Under the pieces are notes generated by a model, which had not been told where the DNA came from, made no database searches, and was given only the letters and a program-made list of their open reading frames with translations. 64,000 nt of DNA, from the NCBI GenBank assembly GCA_938743325.2, contig OW568861.1:124001-188000 (forward strand). The letters run 5' to 3'. A program made the position numbers and the translations under genes. This stretch comes from Pycnococcus provasolii (Eukaryota > Chlorophyta > Pseudoscourfieldiophyceae > Pseudoscourfieldiales > Pycnococcaceae). This document shows positions 1-8,726 of this stretch, one piece after another (the stretch's first letter is position 1; each line of letters starts with the position of its first letter).

Positions 1-54
1 TTTTTCGCTATTTGAGAGATCTTGGGGAGAATTTTGGAGAAAAACCTTCCCCAG

Positions 55-197
55 GACATGGTCGGTTGAAGTTTGCAATAAAGCACGTGCTTCTTCTGAT
101 CTGAACAGGTGTGGCTCGCATCAAAAGTTCCCCCAGGCAGTTGCCAGTACACTCTATTATTCCAGGCCTTATATTGCAAACTTCAACCGACCATGTC
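55..197. repeat. 26-bp perfect inverted repeat with 91-bp spacer
   Basis: Bases 55-80 are the exact reverse complement of bases 172-197. The 91-bp spacer encodes nothing recognisable. It could be the remnant of a small foldback or MITE-like element, or the stem of a non-coding transcript. There is no transposase nearby and no target-site duplication was confirmed. Confidence 0.7.
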
Positions 198-869
198 TCT
201 TTTGACGTGCAAATCACGGTAGCATTTCGCGGATTTTGGCACCGCGTGTCGCACAAAGTATCCTGCAAAATATTCTGTTCAAAAAAAAACGAAAAAAGAA
301 AAGAAAAACATGCGAGAAAATGAAAAAAAAAATAAAAAGATGCCAAAACTACAGTAAACTCCTCCGCTCCAACCGCCATCGATACCGGATACGACAACGA
401 ACGTAGGCCAACGCTTCGGGGACCTCTTGCGCCTCTTCACGATCGCGAGGTCGTTTTTAAAGAAGAAATCATCCAAAAAAGATACTGAGTCAAGAGATTT
501 TGCTTCTCAACGCTCTTCAGACAGTCCTGCCCGTCGACCTACCCGTCGAAAGGCTCGGTTCGACGAATGTCGCCAACCCTCAGTAGGAAGTACCTTCCAT
601 GATTGCAATGATGACTGGTGCAATAATGTTGCCAACGCGGTAAATACAGTACGGGTAGGGGATTCACATCGTGCAACAAACCATCCAGATATTCCTACCT
701 TACATGGCAACGTGAATCCAGCCTGCCACGGTTGTGCATCTTACATGGCAACGTGAACACTCGTGCCACCAGACACGAGTGTCACTCACATGTGAAATCA
801 CGCGATACGTTGACGGATCCGCCTTTTTTCCCGTGTGGGGTGGGGTACTGGGGTGGGCGAAATTAACCA

Positions 870-914
870 GCCCCCTTCCCTTCCCCTTCCCCTTCCCCTT
901 CCCCTTCCCCTTCC
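870..914. repeat. TTCCCC hexamer microsatellite
   Basis: About six tandem copies of TTCCCC are visible, ending in diverged copies. The tract lies about 160 bp upstream of the OMA1-like start codon and could be a pyrimidine-rich promoter element or a neutral repeat. Confidence 0.8.
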
Positions 915-1073
915 GATTCCCTTTACCAGGGCTCCCGAACTCCTTCGTCCTTCTCCGGGGAACCCCCTTTGAGCTGTTTGCCGTACGTTCCCTTCCCGTC
1001 TTCCCGTCTCCCGTTCCCGCTCCTTCTCTGCCCCCCTCAGTCGCAGCTCTCAGTCGCAGTCTTAGCTCTCAAC

Positions 1074-2390
1074 ATGCTGACGACGACGACGCTGGTGATG
1101 ATGATGCCCACGGTGCGCCCTTCCGGTATGCGCTTGGCGTATGCGGCATATGCGGCGTGTGCTTCCGGTAGGCTCTTCTCAGCCACTTCAGTACGTGTTG
1201 CTGGCTCAAATAGGGTGGCTATTGGCCAACACTCGACGCACTTGGTGAGGAGCCTGGCCACGTCCACGTCCAACCAGCAGCAGCATATACATAGACATAC
1301 CAAGAGATCGCTGGCGAGGTCGTTCGCATGCACGCCGTCGTCGTCGGAAGTCATCGTCGCGCCGAGACCTTCGTACCAGCGTTTCATGGGAAATAACGGA
1401 CAAGCCACGGCAGGCACACAAGCAACAACAAGTCGGAGCAGATTCAAAACTTGGCACGTCGTGCTCGCCACAACCACCGCGGGCGCAGGCGTCGTGTACC
1501 TTACGCACCTCGAAACGGTTCCCATCACCAACAGGTCGAGGTGCATACTCGTCAGCCGCAAAGGTGAGGTGGAAATGGGACGCGAGGCGTTCGCGCAGGT
1601 GCTGAACGACGCCGCGGCGAAGAAAAGGCTGCTTCCCAACAACCATCCAGACGTTAAGCACGCGAAGGACGTTGCGAGGCGCCTCGTGTCTGGCGCGCGT
1701 AAGCTCAACCTCGTCGACAAGCGCGATAAAAAAAAGAGGAAGACAATGGAAGCCGCTGCCAAGAATGCCGAGGACAAGCAGCATCGCTGGCGCGTCGCCG
1801 TCATCAGAGCCAATGAGCCGAACGCGTTTGCTTTGCCCGGAAATCACATCGTGTGCACAACCGCGCTTCTCGACCTATATCGAGGCGCGCCGGAGGACGA
1901 GCTTGCCGCCGTGCTCGGACACGAGGTGGCACACGTCGTGTGCCGCCATGGCGTGGAGAAGGCGACGAAGAGTATGGTCACGAGCGCCATGTTATTCACG
2001 AGCGTGCTATTCGGCGATTTCATCCTTGCGCTGCTGCTCAGCCAAGCGACGACTCTTGGAATTAATCTGCCATTTAGCAGAGAAATGGAGCGCGAAGCCG
2101 ACCACTTGGGATTGAAGATCGCCGCAGCTGCGTGCTACGACCCACGTGGCGCGATTAACGCGCATCGTCGCCTGCACAACGTGACGCAGGTGATGCAGGC
2201 GGGTATGGCACGCGGTGCAGGTGGTCGCGCCGTTGTCATCGTTGAGCCGCCCACGGTACTTTCGACGCATCCGCCGTACGAGGAGCGTGTTAGGCTGATG
2301 TCAGAATTGATGCCTGAGGCACAGGCGGAATACGCACGTCGTGACTGCGAAGATAAGCGCGCTCGCCTATTTTCGCGGCGTCGCCGCTAA
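1074..2390 (+). CDS. OMA1: OMA1-like mitochondrial metalloendopeptidase (M48 family)
   Basis: This is a 438-aa zinc protease of the M48 family. OMA1 proteins sit in the inner mitochondrial membrane and cut membrane proteins under stress. The HEVAH zinc-binding motif begins at about residue 283 within VLGHEVAHVVCRHG, and the third-ligand region FSREMEREADHLGL follows about 55 residues later. The downstream YDPRGA and STHPPYEERV segments are typical of OMA1. The first 100 residues are Ser/Arg/Thr-rich and fit a mitochondrial presequence; a short hydrophobic segment (WHVVLATTTAGAGVVYL) follows, and a second hydrophobic stretch lies between the two zinc motifs. The ATG at 1074 was chosen because upstream in-frame codons give only a low-complexity extension with no ATG. 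The family is clear; the mitochondrial location is inferred. Confidence 0.9.
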   Translation: MLTTTTLVMMMPTVRPSGMRLAYAAYAACASGRLFSATSVRVAGSNRVAIGQHSTHLVRSLATSTSNQQQHIHRHTKRSLARSFACTPSSSEVIVAPRPSYQRFMGNNGQATAGTQATTSRSRFKTWHVVLATTTAGAGVVYLTHLETVPITNRSRCILVSRKGEVEMGREAFAQVLNDAAAKKRLLPNNHPDVKHAKDVARRLVSGARKLNLVDKRDKKKRKTMEAAAKNAEDKQHRWRVAVIRANEPNAFALPGNHIVCTTALLDLYRGAPEDELAAVLGHEVAHVVCRHGVEKATKSMVTSAMLFTSVLFGDFILALLLSQATTLGINLPFSREMEREADHLGLKIAAAACYDPRGAINAHRRLHNVTQVMQAGMARGAGGRAVVIVEPPTVLSTHPPYEERVRLMSELMPEAQAEYARRDCEDKRARLFSRRRR

Positions 2391-2591
2391 GATCGTCGTT
2401 AGAAGAACTAGTTGTCTAAGATCGCTCATTGAGTAATGGAGTGTACTTTACTTTGCCCAACTGGTCGTCCATCCACACGATTCACACTCACCATTCAGCC
2501 CATTGAGCGGCGCCATTCAGCAGCAGCGCGTACTTTTTACATGGCGCTGGTTTCAAAGCTAAAGTTTACTTTCAGGCCGCTTACTTAAGGA

Positions 2592-2611
2592 TAACCCTAA
2601 CCCTAACCCGA
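2592..2611 (+). repeat. Interstitial telomere-type tract (CCCTAA) at left end of retroelement copy 1
   Basis: Two full AACCCT units plus a degenerate third lie immediately left of the retroelement's first terminal base. The element starts at about 2612 with no intervening sequence, so the tract reads as part of the insertion site. Confidence 0.85.
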
Positions 2612-2779
2612 ATCTTCAGTTCTACTTGTTTAATTGGGGTTTTTGATTAGGGGGAGTCGCTCGCGCAGCTGGTTCTGGGCGGCCGCCCGGCGGGTCTCGA
2701 GACCCTCCGGCGGCCTCTCCCTTAAGGCTGCTCGCGCGTATCCACTCTTGCTGTTGGTTGCTTGCTTCGCAAACAACCT
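2612..2779 (+). repeat. Split direct repeat A1 of copy 1
   Basis: This 168-bp terminal repeat begins ATCTTCAGTTC and ends AAACAACCT. It contains a 14-bp palindrome centred on CTCGAG. By eye it is identical to A2 at 4206-4373, but it differs from the 178-bp A repeats of copy 2 by substitutions and small indels around the CTCGAG region. Confidence 0.9.
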
Positions 2780-2942
2780 AACAGCCGCACTACACGCGAG
2801 TAGTGGGAGGTCGAACACACGCCGAACGCGTCTTCGAGGGACGTAGTTCGTGTACCGAAACGGTCTGAATACCTACGTTTAGATCGAAACATCAGCAACC
2901 TTCGATTGGAAGTTTACTGTTGGATTCTTAATCGATTGATTA

Positions 2943-3761
2943 ATGGGTGACGCGCCGAACGAACTCGAGGTTCTGGAAGCTCGTCGCGAAATATTGCAGC
3001 TGGAGATTGCGCTAGCGCAGGAGCGCCGTGCAGCTGCAGAAGCAGAGCAGAAGGGCAAGAAAGCGGCCGAAGAAGGAGGCGAGCCTACGTTAGATTACGT
3101 GGTGCCGGCCAGCTATCCGGACGCTCGCCACGCGGAGTCGCTACCTACGACTGGGATTCCGCGTCGTGGCAAGCCAACACTGCTTTCCTTGCCGTCGAAC
3201 CCTGTTCTTCAGCACCTAGAGGCTGAATCGGTGAAACAGGGACACGCGTCTTCGCATAACGCGTGGATTTTCCGATCGATTGTGAGTGTCAGCGCATATC
3301 TGGAACTCGGAGTGCTGAGTCTTCAGCAGGAGACTGACGACCGAGTGGAGGAACTAGCGACTTACGTCGAAGAGAACCTGGACGTCGAGCGCGGAGACGA
3401 CGGGAAACCGTTAGATCCAGAAGGAGACGAAGAGAAGCTGGCGCGCTTCAACGAGCTGAACAAGAAGATCGCGAGGATTGACTCCGTTCTGGAGCGCACG
3501 CGCAACACGCTCACAGGCGTCCTGGAGCTCGCCGCGGAGCTGGAAGACTTCTTCGTAGCGAACAAGGGACCGCGTACCGTCATTACGAAGGAGACGGCCG
3601 ACGCTACACTGGCACAGCTGCTGGAGGAGACGACCGCCTACCCACCGCGCTCGAAGCGAACCACCCGCATCCAGAAAGAGATCCGCTCTAACAGGGCGAC
3701 TCAGATTGCCAAGCAAGCGGCTGTTAAGTCGGTGGCAACCAACAAAAAGGATAAACCTTAG
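2943..3761 (+). CDS. Retroelement ORF1, gag-like coiled-coil protein
   Basis: This 272-aa protein is encoded inside retroelement copy 1. The first 50 residues form a heptad-rich helix (EVLEARREILQLEIALAQER), and Glu/Lys-rich helical stretches also occur at about residues 140-215. The C-terminus is basic (RSKRTTRIQKEIRSNRA), fitting a nucleic-acid-binding Gag. The frame is intact from ATG to stop. The first 82 or so residues recur with few changes in copy 2 before a deletion junction. No zinc knuckle is present. The Gag role is inferred from position upstream of the RT frame and from composition, not from a recognised domain. Confidence 0.65.
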   Translation: MGDAPNELEVLEARREILQLEIALAQERRAAAEAEQKGKKAAEEGGEPTLDYVVPASYPDARHAESLPTTGIPRRGKPTLLSLPSNPVLQHLEAESVKQGHASSHNAWIFRSIVSVSAYLELGVLSLQQETDDRVEELATYVEENLDVERGDDGKPLDPEGDEEKLARFNELNKKIARIDSVLERTRNTLTGVLELAAELEDFFVANKGPRTVITKETADATLAQLLEETTAYPPRSKRTTRIQKEIRSNRATQIAKQAAVKSVATNKKDKP

Positions 3762-3837
3762 CGGCGCATGCTGCGCAGCTGGGGGAGGGTTGGAGGGCGG
3801 TTGGCGAGAACGGAAGGAACGGAAGGAATAACAACGG

Positions 3838-4176
3838 ATGTGCCTGGGGAAGCGCATACTGAGGACGAGCGATCGCGTGGGCAGTCGCTTGGCCGCTCAG
3901 GTCAGGGAACAGCTGGAGGAGTGGCGCCGGATCGGCGCGGGCCCGCAGCTGTTGCACTGGATTGCCAAGGGAGTGGCGATCACATTCACGAACGGTCCTC
4001 CCCCGTCGTACGACTTGGGCGCGAGCCTAACGTCGATGACGGAGGAGGAAAACAGCTTCATGCCGCCGCCTCCTGTGGAGGTGCCTGTCGCGCCTGTCGC
4101 ACCTTGGAGCTCGCCGCTGGCCAATTTGGCGTCACGATTGGTGACACTCGTCTCTCCTCTTCGTGGAGATACGTGA
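3838..4176 (+). pseudogene. Truncated reverse-transcriptase frame fused to element tail
   Basis: Residues 20-65 of this 112-aa frame (EQLEEWRRIGAGPQLLHWIAKG, then a PPP segment) match the pattern seen at the start of DIRS/PAT reverse transcriptases, where a Trp and Ile-Gly precede a Leu/Trp-Ile/Gly motif and a Pro run. The reading then jumps at about 4060 into the tail PPPPVEVPVAPVAPW..., which in copy 2 follows the recombinase. All catalytic RT motifs, the RNase H and the recombinase are therefore deleted. The assignment rests on motif spacing read by eye. Confidence 0.6.
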
Positions 4177-4205
4177 CTATGATGGCAATACTGGCCCCCC
4201 CTAAA

Positions 4206-4373
4206 ATCTTCAGTTCTACTTGTTTAATTGGGGTTTTTGATTAGGGGGAGTCGCTCGCGCAGCTGGTTCTGGGCGGCCGCCCGGCGGGTCTCGAGACCCT
4301 CCGGCGGCCTCTCCCTTAAGGCTGCTCGCGCGTATCCACTCTTGCTGTTGGTTGCTTGCTTCGCAAACAACCT
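4206..4373 (+). repeat. Split direct repeat A2 of copy 1
   Basis: This is the second copy of the 168-bp repeat, flanked by the 24-bp B1 on its left and by about 93 bp plus B2 on its right. The apparent lack of differences between A1 and A2 suggests a recent insertion, as with retroviral-type LTRs. Confidence 0.9.
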
Positions 4374-4490
4374 CCCACCCTCCCTCCCTGTTGACTATAG
4401 TTGGTTACTGGAGCAGGAGACCTACTTTTGGTTTTAATTTCGGTTTGTGTAAAAGATGACCTTCATTGGCAATACTGGCCCCCCCTAAAA

Positions 4491-4710
4491 CCCGGAAACC
4501 TTATTAACACCCTCCTCCCCTCGACGTCTGGGGTAGGGTTGACGCACCCCCATGCACTCACGTGTTTTGACGCATCGCTGCGACACAGATAGGTACTGTA
4601 AGTAGTCTCGGCGGATAGAATACTGTACTCCTCTGTCGTGGTCGTGTTTCCCCATCCCCGCCCCAGACACCAGATCAGTCACGGAGGCGGTAACGAAGAA
4701 ACGCCACACC
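4491..4710. other. Promoter region of the ER J-protein gene
   Basis: This short spacer lies between retroelement copy 1 and the next start codon. It holds two TACTGTA heptamers (4594-4600 and 4621-4627), a motif that recurs in many intergenic spaces of this window. No gene is seen. Confidence 0.5.
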
Positions 4711-6234
4711 ATGGCGTCGTCGTCCAGGCTGTTTCTCGTCCTCCAAGCCACCCTACTCGCACTTGTCACGCTCCTCGTTAACACCAGGTCGTTCGCCGCC
4801 GCGCAGTTCCGATTCAACATGGGAGGAGGAGGAGGCGGGTTCGGAGGCGGGCACCACCACCGCCAGCAGCGAAGACCACCGCCAGCCGAACCGGGACGAG
4901 ACTTCTACAAAATACTTGGCGTCAAGCGAAACGCCAAGGAGCCGGATATCAAAAGGGCGTACAAGAAGTTAGCCATGAAGTACCACCCCGACAAAAACCC
5001 AGACGACCCAGAAGGCGCGTCGGCGAAGTTTCAGGATGTTGCCGCGGCGTACGAAGTGCTCAGCGACGAGGATAAGAGGCGCGTCTACGATCAGGGCGGC
5101 GAGGAGGGCGTCAAGCAGCAGACGGCTCAGGAAAACGCAGGCGCGGGACAAGGCAACCCGTTCGGAGGGGGTTTTGGAGGAGGGGGGCAGAGGTTCCACT
5201 TCAGATCAGGAGGCGGGCCGGGCGGAGACCCGTTCCGCATGTTCGAGGAGATGTTCGGAGGAGGTGGTGGTGGCGGCTTTGGGCAGCAGCAGCGCCAGCA
5301 GCAGCACCAGCAGCCTTCCGAGCCTATGTACGAAAAGAAGAGCGGCGTTGCCAACCTGCGAGAGGATAAGTTCCCGGACGCCAACGCGAAGCACATCTGG
5401 ATGGTCGAGTTCTATACGCCTTGGTGTGGACATTGCAAAAATCTCAAGCCGGAGTACGTTGCCCTCGCGCGCGAGCTGCAGGGGTACGCCAAGGTGGGGG
5501 CGGTGGACTGCACGGACGAGGAGCGCCTGTGCGAAGAGCACGGTATCAAGGGGTATCCCACGCTGAAGCTCTTCTACGAGGGTGGTTCCGTGCCGTACGA
5601 AGGAGGCAGGACGATGCGAGATATGAAGGAGTTTGTGCTCGGACATATTCCTGGAACGTCGCTGTACAACGTCAGGCAGCCAAAGAGCGTGGCAAGCGTG
5701 GTCGCGGAGGCGGCCAAGAAAAAGACGAATATGGCTGCCATCTACCTCACTGAGTCGGAGTCGGCCAGCGCCATCGGACGTGCCGTAAGCTTTCAGCTGC
5801 GCAAGGACCTTGCGTTCGGCGAGTCGCGCGGTGCCAAGGTGGGTGCAGGCGTGGCTGCTAAGCTTGGCGTGAACGTACTCCCGCAGCTGGTTGTGCTGTG
5901 CGACGGCGACGTGAATCGCCGCGCTTTCTTGGTCGACAACGTCAAGGGAAAGAAGCCTGATCCATCGAAGTTTTCGCCAGAGAGGATGATTTCTTTCCTA
6001 CAGCGCTATAGCGACCCGAAGCAAAAGGCGTGTGCATCTGTAAAGGCGGAGGAGGTGGTCAAGCCGCGCCTGCCGTTGGATGTCGACTTCGCAAAACTTC
6101 GTGTGAAGGAGCTGCGAGAGATGCTGGAGGCGCAGGAGGTTGACGTTCGCGGGCTCACGGAGAAGCCCGAGTTTGTGACAAGGTTGGAAGCTCTGCGAGC
6201 TGCGCAAAAGGCATCGCCACACATTGAATTATAA
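4711..6234 (+). CDS. ER-lumen J-domain/thioredoxin (PDI-like) fusion protein
   Basis: This 507-aa protein resembles ERdj5-type chaperone-reductases. In order it has a signal peptide (about residues 1-31), a Gly/His-rich linker, a J domain (about 64-126) with the HPD triad at 92-94, a Gly/Phe-rich region (about 140-200), one thioredoxin domain with active site CGHC at 239-242, a long divergent thioredoxin-like stretch, and a C-terminal SAP-like helix pair ([13 protein letters not shown]...). The last four residues are HIEL, a KDEL-type retrieval variant used by some ER carboxylesterases. These features point to an ER-lumen protein that couples BiP-type Hsp70 recruitment with disulfide exchange. 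Mammalian ERdj5 has more thioredoxin domains, so this is a shorter version. The start follows directly from the signal peptide. Confidence 0.9.
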   Translation: MASSSRLFLVLQATLLALVTLLVNTRSFAAAQFRFNMGGGGGGFGGGHHHRQQRRPPPAEPGRDFYKILGVKRNAKEPDIKRAYKKLAMKYHPDKNPDDPEGASAKFQDVAAAYEVLSDEDKRRVYDQGGEEGVKQQTAQENAGAGQGNPFGGGFGGGGQRFHFRSGGGPGGDPFRMFEEMFGGGGGGGFGQQQRQQQHQQPSEPMYEKKSGVANLREDKFPDANAKHIWMVEFYTPWCGHCKNLKPEYVALARELQGYAKVGAVDCTDEERLCEEHGIKGYPTLKLFYEGGSVPYEGGRTMRDMKEFVLGHIPGTSLYNVRQPKSVASVVAEAAKKKTNMAAIYLTESESASAIGRAVSFQLRKDLAFGESRGAKVGAGVAAKLGVNVLPQLVVLCDGDVNRRAFLVDNVKGKKPDPSKFSPERMISFLQRYSDPKQKACASVKAEEVVKPRLPLDVDFAKLRVKELREMLEAQEVDVRGLTEKPEFVTRLEALRAAQKASPHIEL

Positions 6235-6456
6235 CAACAGAAAGTAAAAAACTTTGAACGATTGTTTCGTATTACATCGACGCATTACAAGTAGTACTGT
6301 AGTGTGTACCAACTTATGCATATAGTGCATTCTATGATGAATGGAATGGATTGAAATGGGATTGATCAACAGATTGAATGAATTCGTGAATGCAACTGCA
6401 ACTGCAACTGATGATTGAAGCAACTGATTTTCTTCATTTGCTTGCTTCGTCCATTA

Positions 6457-8295
6457 TCAACCAGCGAGCGGCGACATGGAAGAAGAAGTGGCGGCGGCGG
6501 CGGCACTGGACCGTTCATCACGAAGCCACTGCTGGTACGATGCTTCATATTCGACTCGATTCGTCAATATCGTTCCCAACGCGCTTCGTGCCGCCGAGCG
6601 TCCAGGAGGAGGAGAGGGAGGGCCTCCTCCTCCTTGAAATACACGACGAAATAGACCGCCTGGTCCCATGAAAGCTGCTGGAGGGCGACGATTCCCCTCA
6701 TCATCCTCCAATTCAAAATCCAATTGGCTGTCCATGACGGGAGACATCATCATCATTTCCAGGCGAGCGGCAAGCTCCTCTTCCTCCCTTTCAACTCTTT
6801 CAAGTCGCGCCTTCTCCATCTCCTCCTCCATCTCCTTCTCCCTCTGAAGTCGTGCCTCCTCCTCCTCTTCAACGATTCGATCCCACACGGGAGCAAAGCG
6901 CGTGCGGTTCACAATTTCCTCGCAGAAAGTGCATTGATTCGATCGCATTACCGACGCGAACAGCGGGCTGGCGAGGCTGCTCGCTCGCTGCATGGCCTTG
7001 GAGGTGTCGCCATCGGCACCCCACAGCGCATTCTTCGCAGACTTGTCGTCTTTCAGATAGGCGAGGAACCACGCGGTGATCGAGGCACCGTATCGCCCGA
7101 AAGGCTCGAAGTGGTCGCCCATCTGTCCCACTAGCATCAGCTTCGGCGTCTTTGCCGGGGCATACTGCTGTGTGAGGCTTGACGACATGAGTGGGTCGAG
7201 TGCTCCCGCGGTGTACAGCACCGGCGCTCGTACCGCATCGCCTGGCAGACCACCTCGTCCTGACATGACGTAGGCACCGATGATTGGCGTTCCGCTGTGA
7301 AAAGCTGCAACGGCTCGGATGCAGCCTGGGAGATTCTGCTTTTGATGATGAATGCGGGTACTCGTTGACATCCCACCGAGGGAGGGTTCCTCCTCCTCCG
7401 TCGTCGTCGTGTTTGTCGCCAGGCGTTGAATGATTTCACGCTGCAGAGGCGTGGGTCCATGCCGCAGATCTGGACCGCACGGAAGCATCTGACTTGCGAC
7501 GACGGCGGACGCGCCGCCCAGACTGTAACCAGCAGTACCCCACGCACCACGTTTCAGCTTCCCGTGCAGCAGACGAGACGTCTTGGACGAAGAGTTGGTA
7601 ATTTCTTCCTCTCGTGCGATGCGGTCAAACTCGAGCAAGTCCCACACCTGCTCGTCTGCGAGGCTGTTGGCCGTGAACATTGGATTTAGAGATGCCGTGA
7701 CCACCATGCCATGACTGGCTAAATGATCGTAGCTCTCCTTACGGTCCAGAACCTGCCCTCCCGCACCTCGCGCGTATGCCACAACGGGCAAGTCGCCAGG
7801 AATCTCCCATCGATCCACAGAGCGTTTCGAACTAACTTGGTGCTGGTACGGCGCAAAGCCACGTAGAAAGTCGTATCTCGTTTCGTACACGGGATCGTAC
7901 CTGTACTTGATCCTAACAGGATACGTGACGAGTGTTGTGGAAAAGTCTGAAAGCTGTCCTCCTGTTAGTTGTCCTCCTGCCGTGGTGAGCAGCTCGCCAA
8001 CGCGCAGAGCGATGTTCTCGACGCCCGTGGGAGAGTGCGCGTCGACGTTGCGCTTGTACGTGTGGTAGATGGACCGCGTCTCGTACGGTCCATGTTTCGA
8101 CAAGTTGTGAAGTTGGGAATCCTGCGGATATTCCCACGCAGGATTTTGCTTCGCCCCACACTCGACGGGATTCTCGCACCCTTCCGCCTGCATGGTGACA
8201 AACGCAGAGACAGAAGAGCACAGATTCAGAGACATCATCAATAGGAGCATCATCATCATCATGATTATTATGGGCACCATGGATGTATCCATCAT
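6457..8295 (-). CDS. Secreted alpha/beta hydrolase (dienelactone hydrolase/chlorophyllase-like)
   Basis: This 612-aa protein has a strongly hydrophobic, Met-rich N-terminus (about residues 5-32) that fits a signal peptide or anchor. The hydrolase core contains the nucleophile elbow GYSLGG (Ser about 258), a candidate catalytic Asp in YTAGALDPLMS and a candidate His in GQMGDHFEPFG, with spacing as in dienelactone-hydrolase, chlorophyllase and PET-hydrolase-like enzymes. An earlier DLPVVAYARGAGG segment would carry the oxyanion hole. A C-terminal extension adds a highly charged coiled coil (EEEEEARLQREKEMEEEM...) not usual in the family. The substrate cannot be told. A GTG lies four codons upstream in frame; the ATG at 8295 is the first Met codon. 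Confidence 0.75.
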   Translation of the reverse strand: MMDTSMVPIIIMMMMMLLLMMSLNLCSSVSAFVTMQAEGCENPVECGAKQNPAWEYPQDSQLHNLSKHGPYETRSIYHTYKRNVDAHSPTGVENIALRVGELLTTAGGQLTGGQLSDFSTTLVTYPVRIKYRYDPVYETRYDFLRGFAPYQHQVSSKRSVDRWEIPGDLPVVAYARGAGGQVLDRKESYDHLASHGMVVTASLNPMFTANSLADEQVWDLLEFDRIAREEEITNSSSKTSRLLHGKLKRGAWGTAGYSLGGASAVVASQMLPCGPDLRHGPTPLQREIIQRLATNTTTTEEEEPSLGGMSTSTRIHHQKQNLPGCIRAVAAFHSGTPIIGAYVMSGRGGLPGDAVRAPVLYTAGALDPLMSSSLTQQYAPAKTPKLMLVGQMGDHFEPFGRYGASITAWFLAYLKDDKSAKNALWGADGDTSKAMQRASSLASPLFASVMRSNQCTFCEEIVNRTRFAPVWDRIVEEEEEARLQREKEMEEEMEKARLERVEREEEELAARLEMMMMSPVMDSQLDFELEDDEGNRRPPAAFMGPGGLFRRVFQGGGGPPSPPPGRSAARSALGTILTNRVEYEASYQQWLRDERSSAAAAATSSSMSPLAG

Positions 8296-8726
8296 GGTCA
8301 CTGTCACGAACTAAAAACAGAGTGAAGGAAGTGAAAAGGAAAGCAAAGAAAACATAAGGGGAGGGAAAGTGAAAGAGCACCGGGGAATCAAAGCCCAAAA
8401 GGGGTGGGGGATACCCATCCATACGCGGCAAACAAAGAACGGTACATATGAAATTGTGACGACACGAACCACGTGCCATGATTGGGGGGTGGCCGGGCTC
8501 AAGGCTCAAGCTCAAGGGCGACGTCACAGAGACGAGGTTGATTTGGTTTGGTTTGGTTCCCGTTTGGGGAGTTGGGGATCCGTCGTAGGCTGGCTGTTTT
8601 TCCTAACGTCCTCTTTTAGGACCCATTTCGTTGTTTGTATCGTCGTCGTTTGGTGAAAGGTACCTTCGTGACTTACGTGCAATATCCTCGTTACACATCA
8701 TAGTCTAAGGTATTTGGTTCACCTGT
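8296..8726. other. Spacer between hydrolase start and cathepsin 3' end
   Basis: This is 431 bp without a gene. It should carry the promoter of the hydrolase (leftward) and the 3' end of the cathepsin gene. A TTTGG pentamer run lies near 8540. Nothing else is recognised. Confidence 0.5.

Larger units (their letters stand above)
1..1073. other. Gene-free left end
   Basis: No convincing gene is seen in the first kilobase; the short open frames are low-complexity (poly-Lys or poly-Phe runs) and overlap one another. The stretch holds a 26-bp inverted repeat (55-80 and 172-197), a direct 18-bp duplication (699-716 and 740-757), a small 9-bp-stem hairpin (757-765 with 774-782) and a TTCCCC hexamer microsatellite just after 870. 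The part nearest 1073 is presumably the promoter of the protease gene that follows. Confidence 0.6.
2612..4490 (+). mobile_element. PAT/Kangaroo-like tyrosine-recombinase retroelement, copy 1 (internally deleted)
   Basis: The element has split direct repeats. A 168-bp repeat A1 (2612-2779) recurs without visible change as A2 (4206-4373), and a 24-bp repeat B1 (4183-4206) recurs as B2 (4467-4490). The order A1-genes-B1-A2-B2 is the hallmark of PAT-like members of the DIRS order, including Kangaroo of Volvox. Inside are an intact gag-like frame and the first part of a reverse-transcriptase-like frame, joined near 4060 to the tail that copy 2 shows after its recombinase. Most of the RT, RNase H and recombinase are missing, so the copy cannot move alone. 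Copy 2 lies at 39130-40407 on the other strand. Confidence 0.82.

Noticed and set aside
969-1073. Upstream extension of the OMA1-like protein
   Set aside because: The extension begins with TTG rather than ATG and is Pro/Leu low-complexity; the ATG at 1074 gives a better targeting sequence.
2634-2846. A 70-aa frame (MGFLIRGSRSRSWF...) seen in each A repeat of the retroelement
   Set aside because: It is only the translation of the repeat sequence, recurs wherever A does, and continues into unrelated sequence after the repeat ends.
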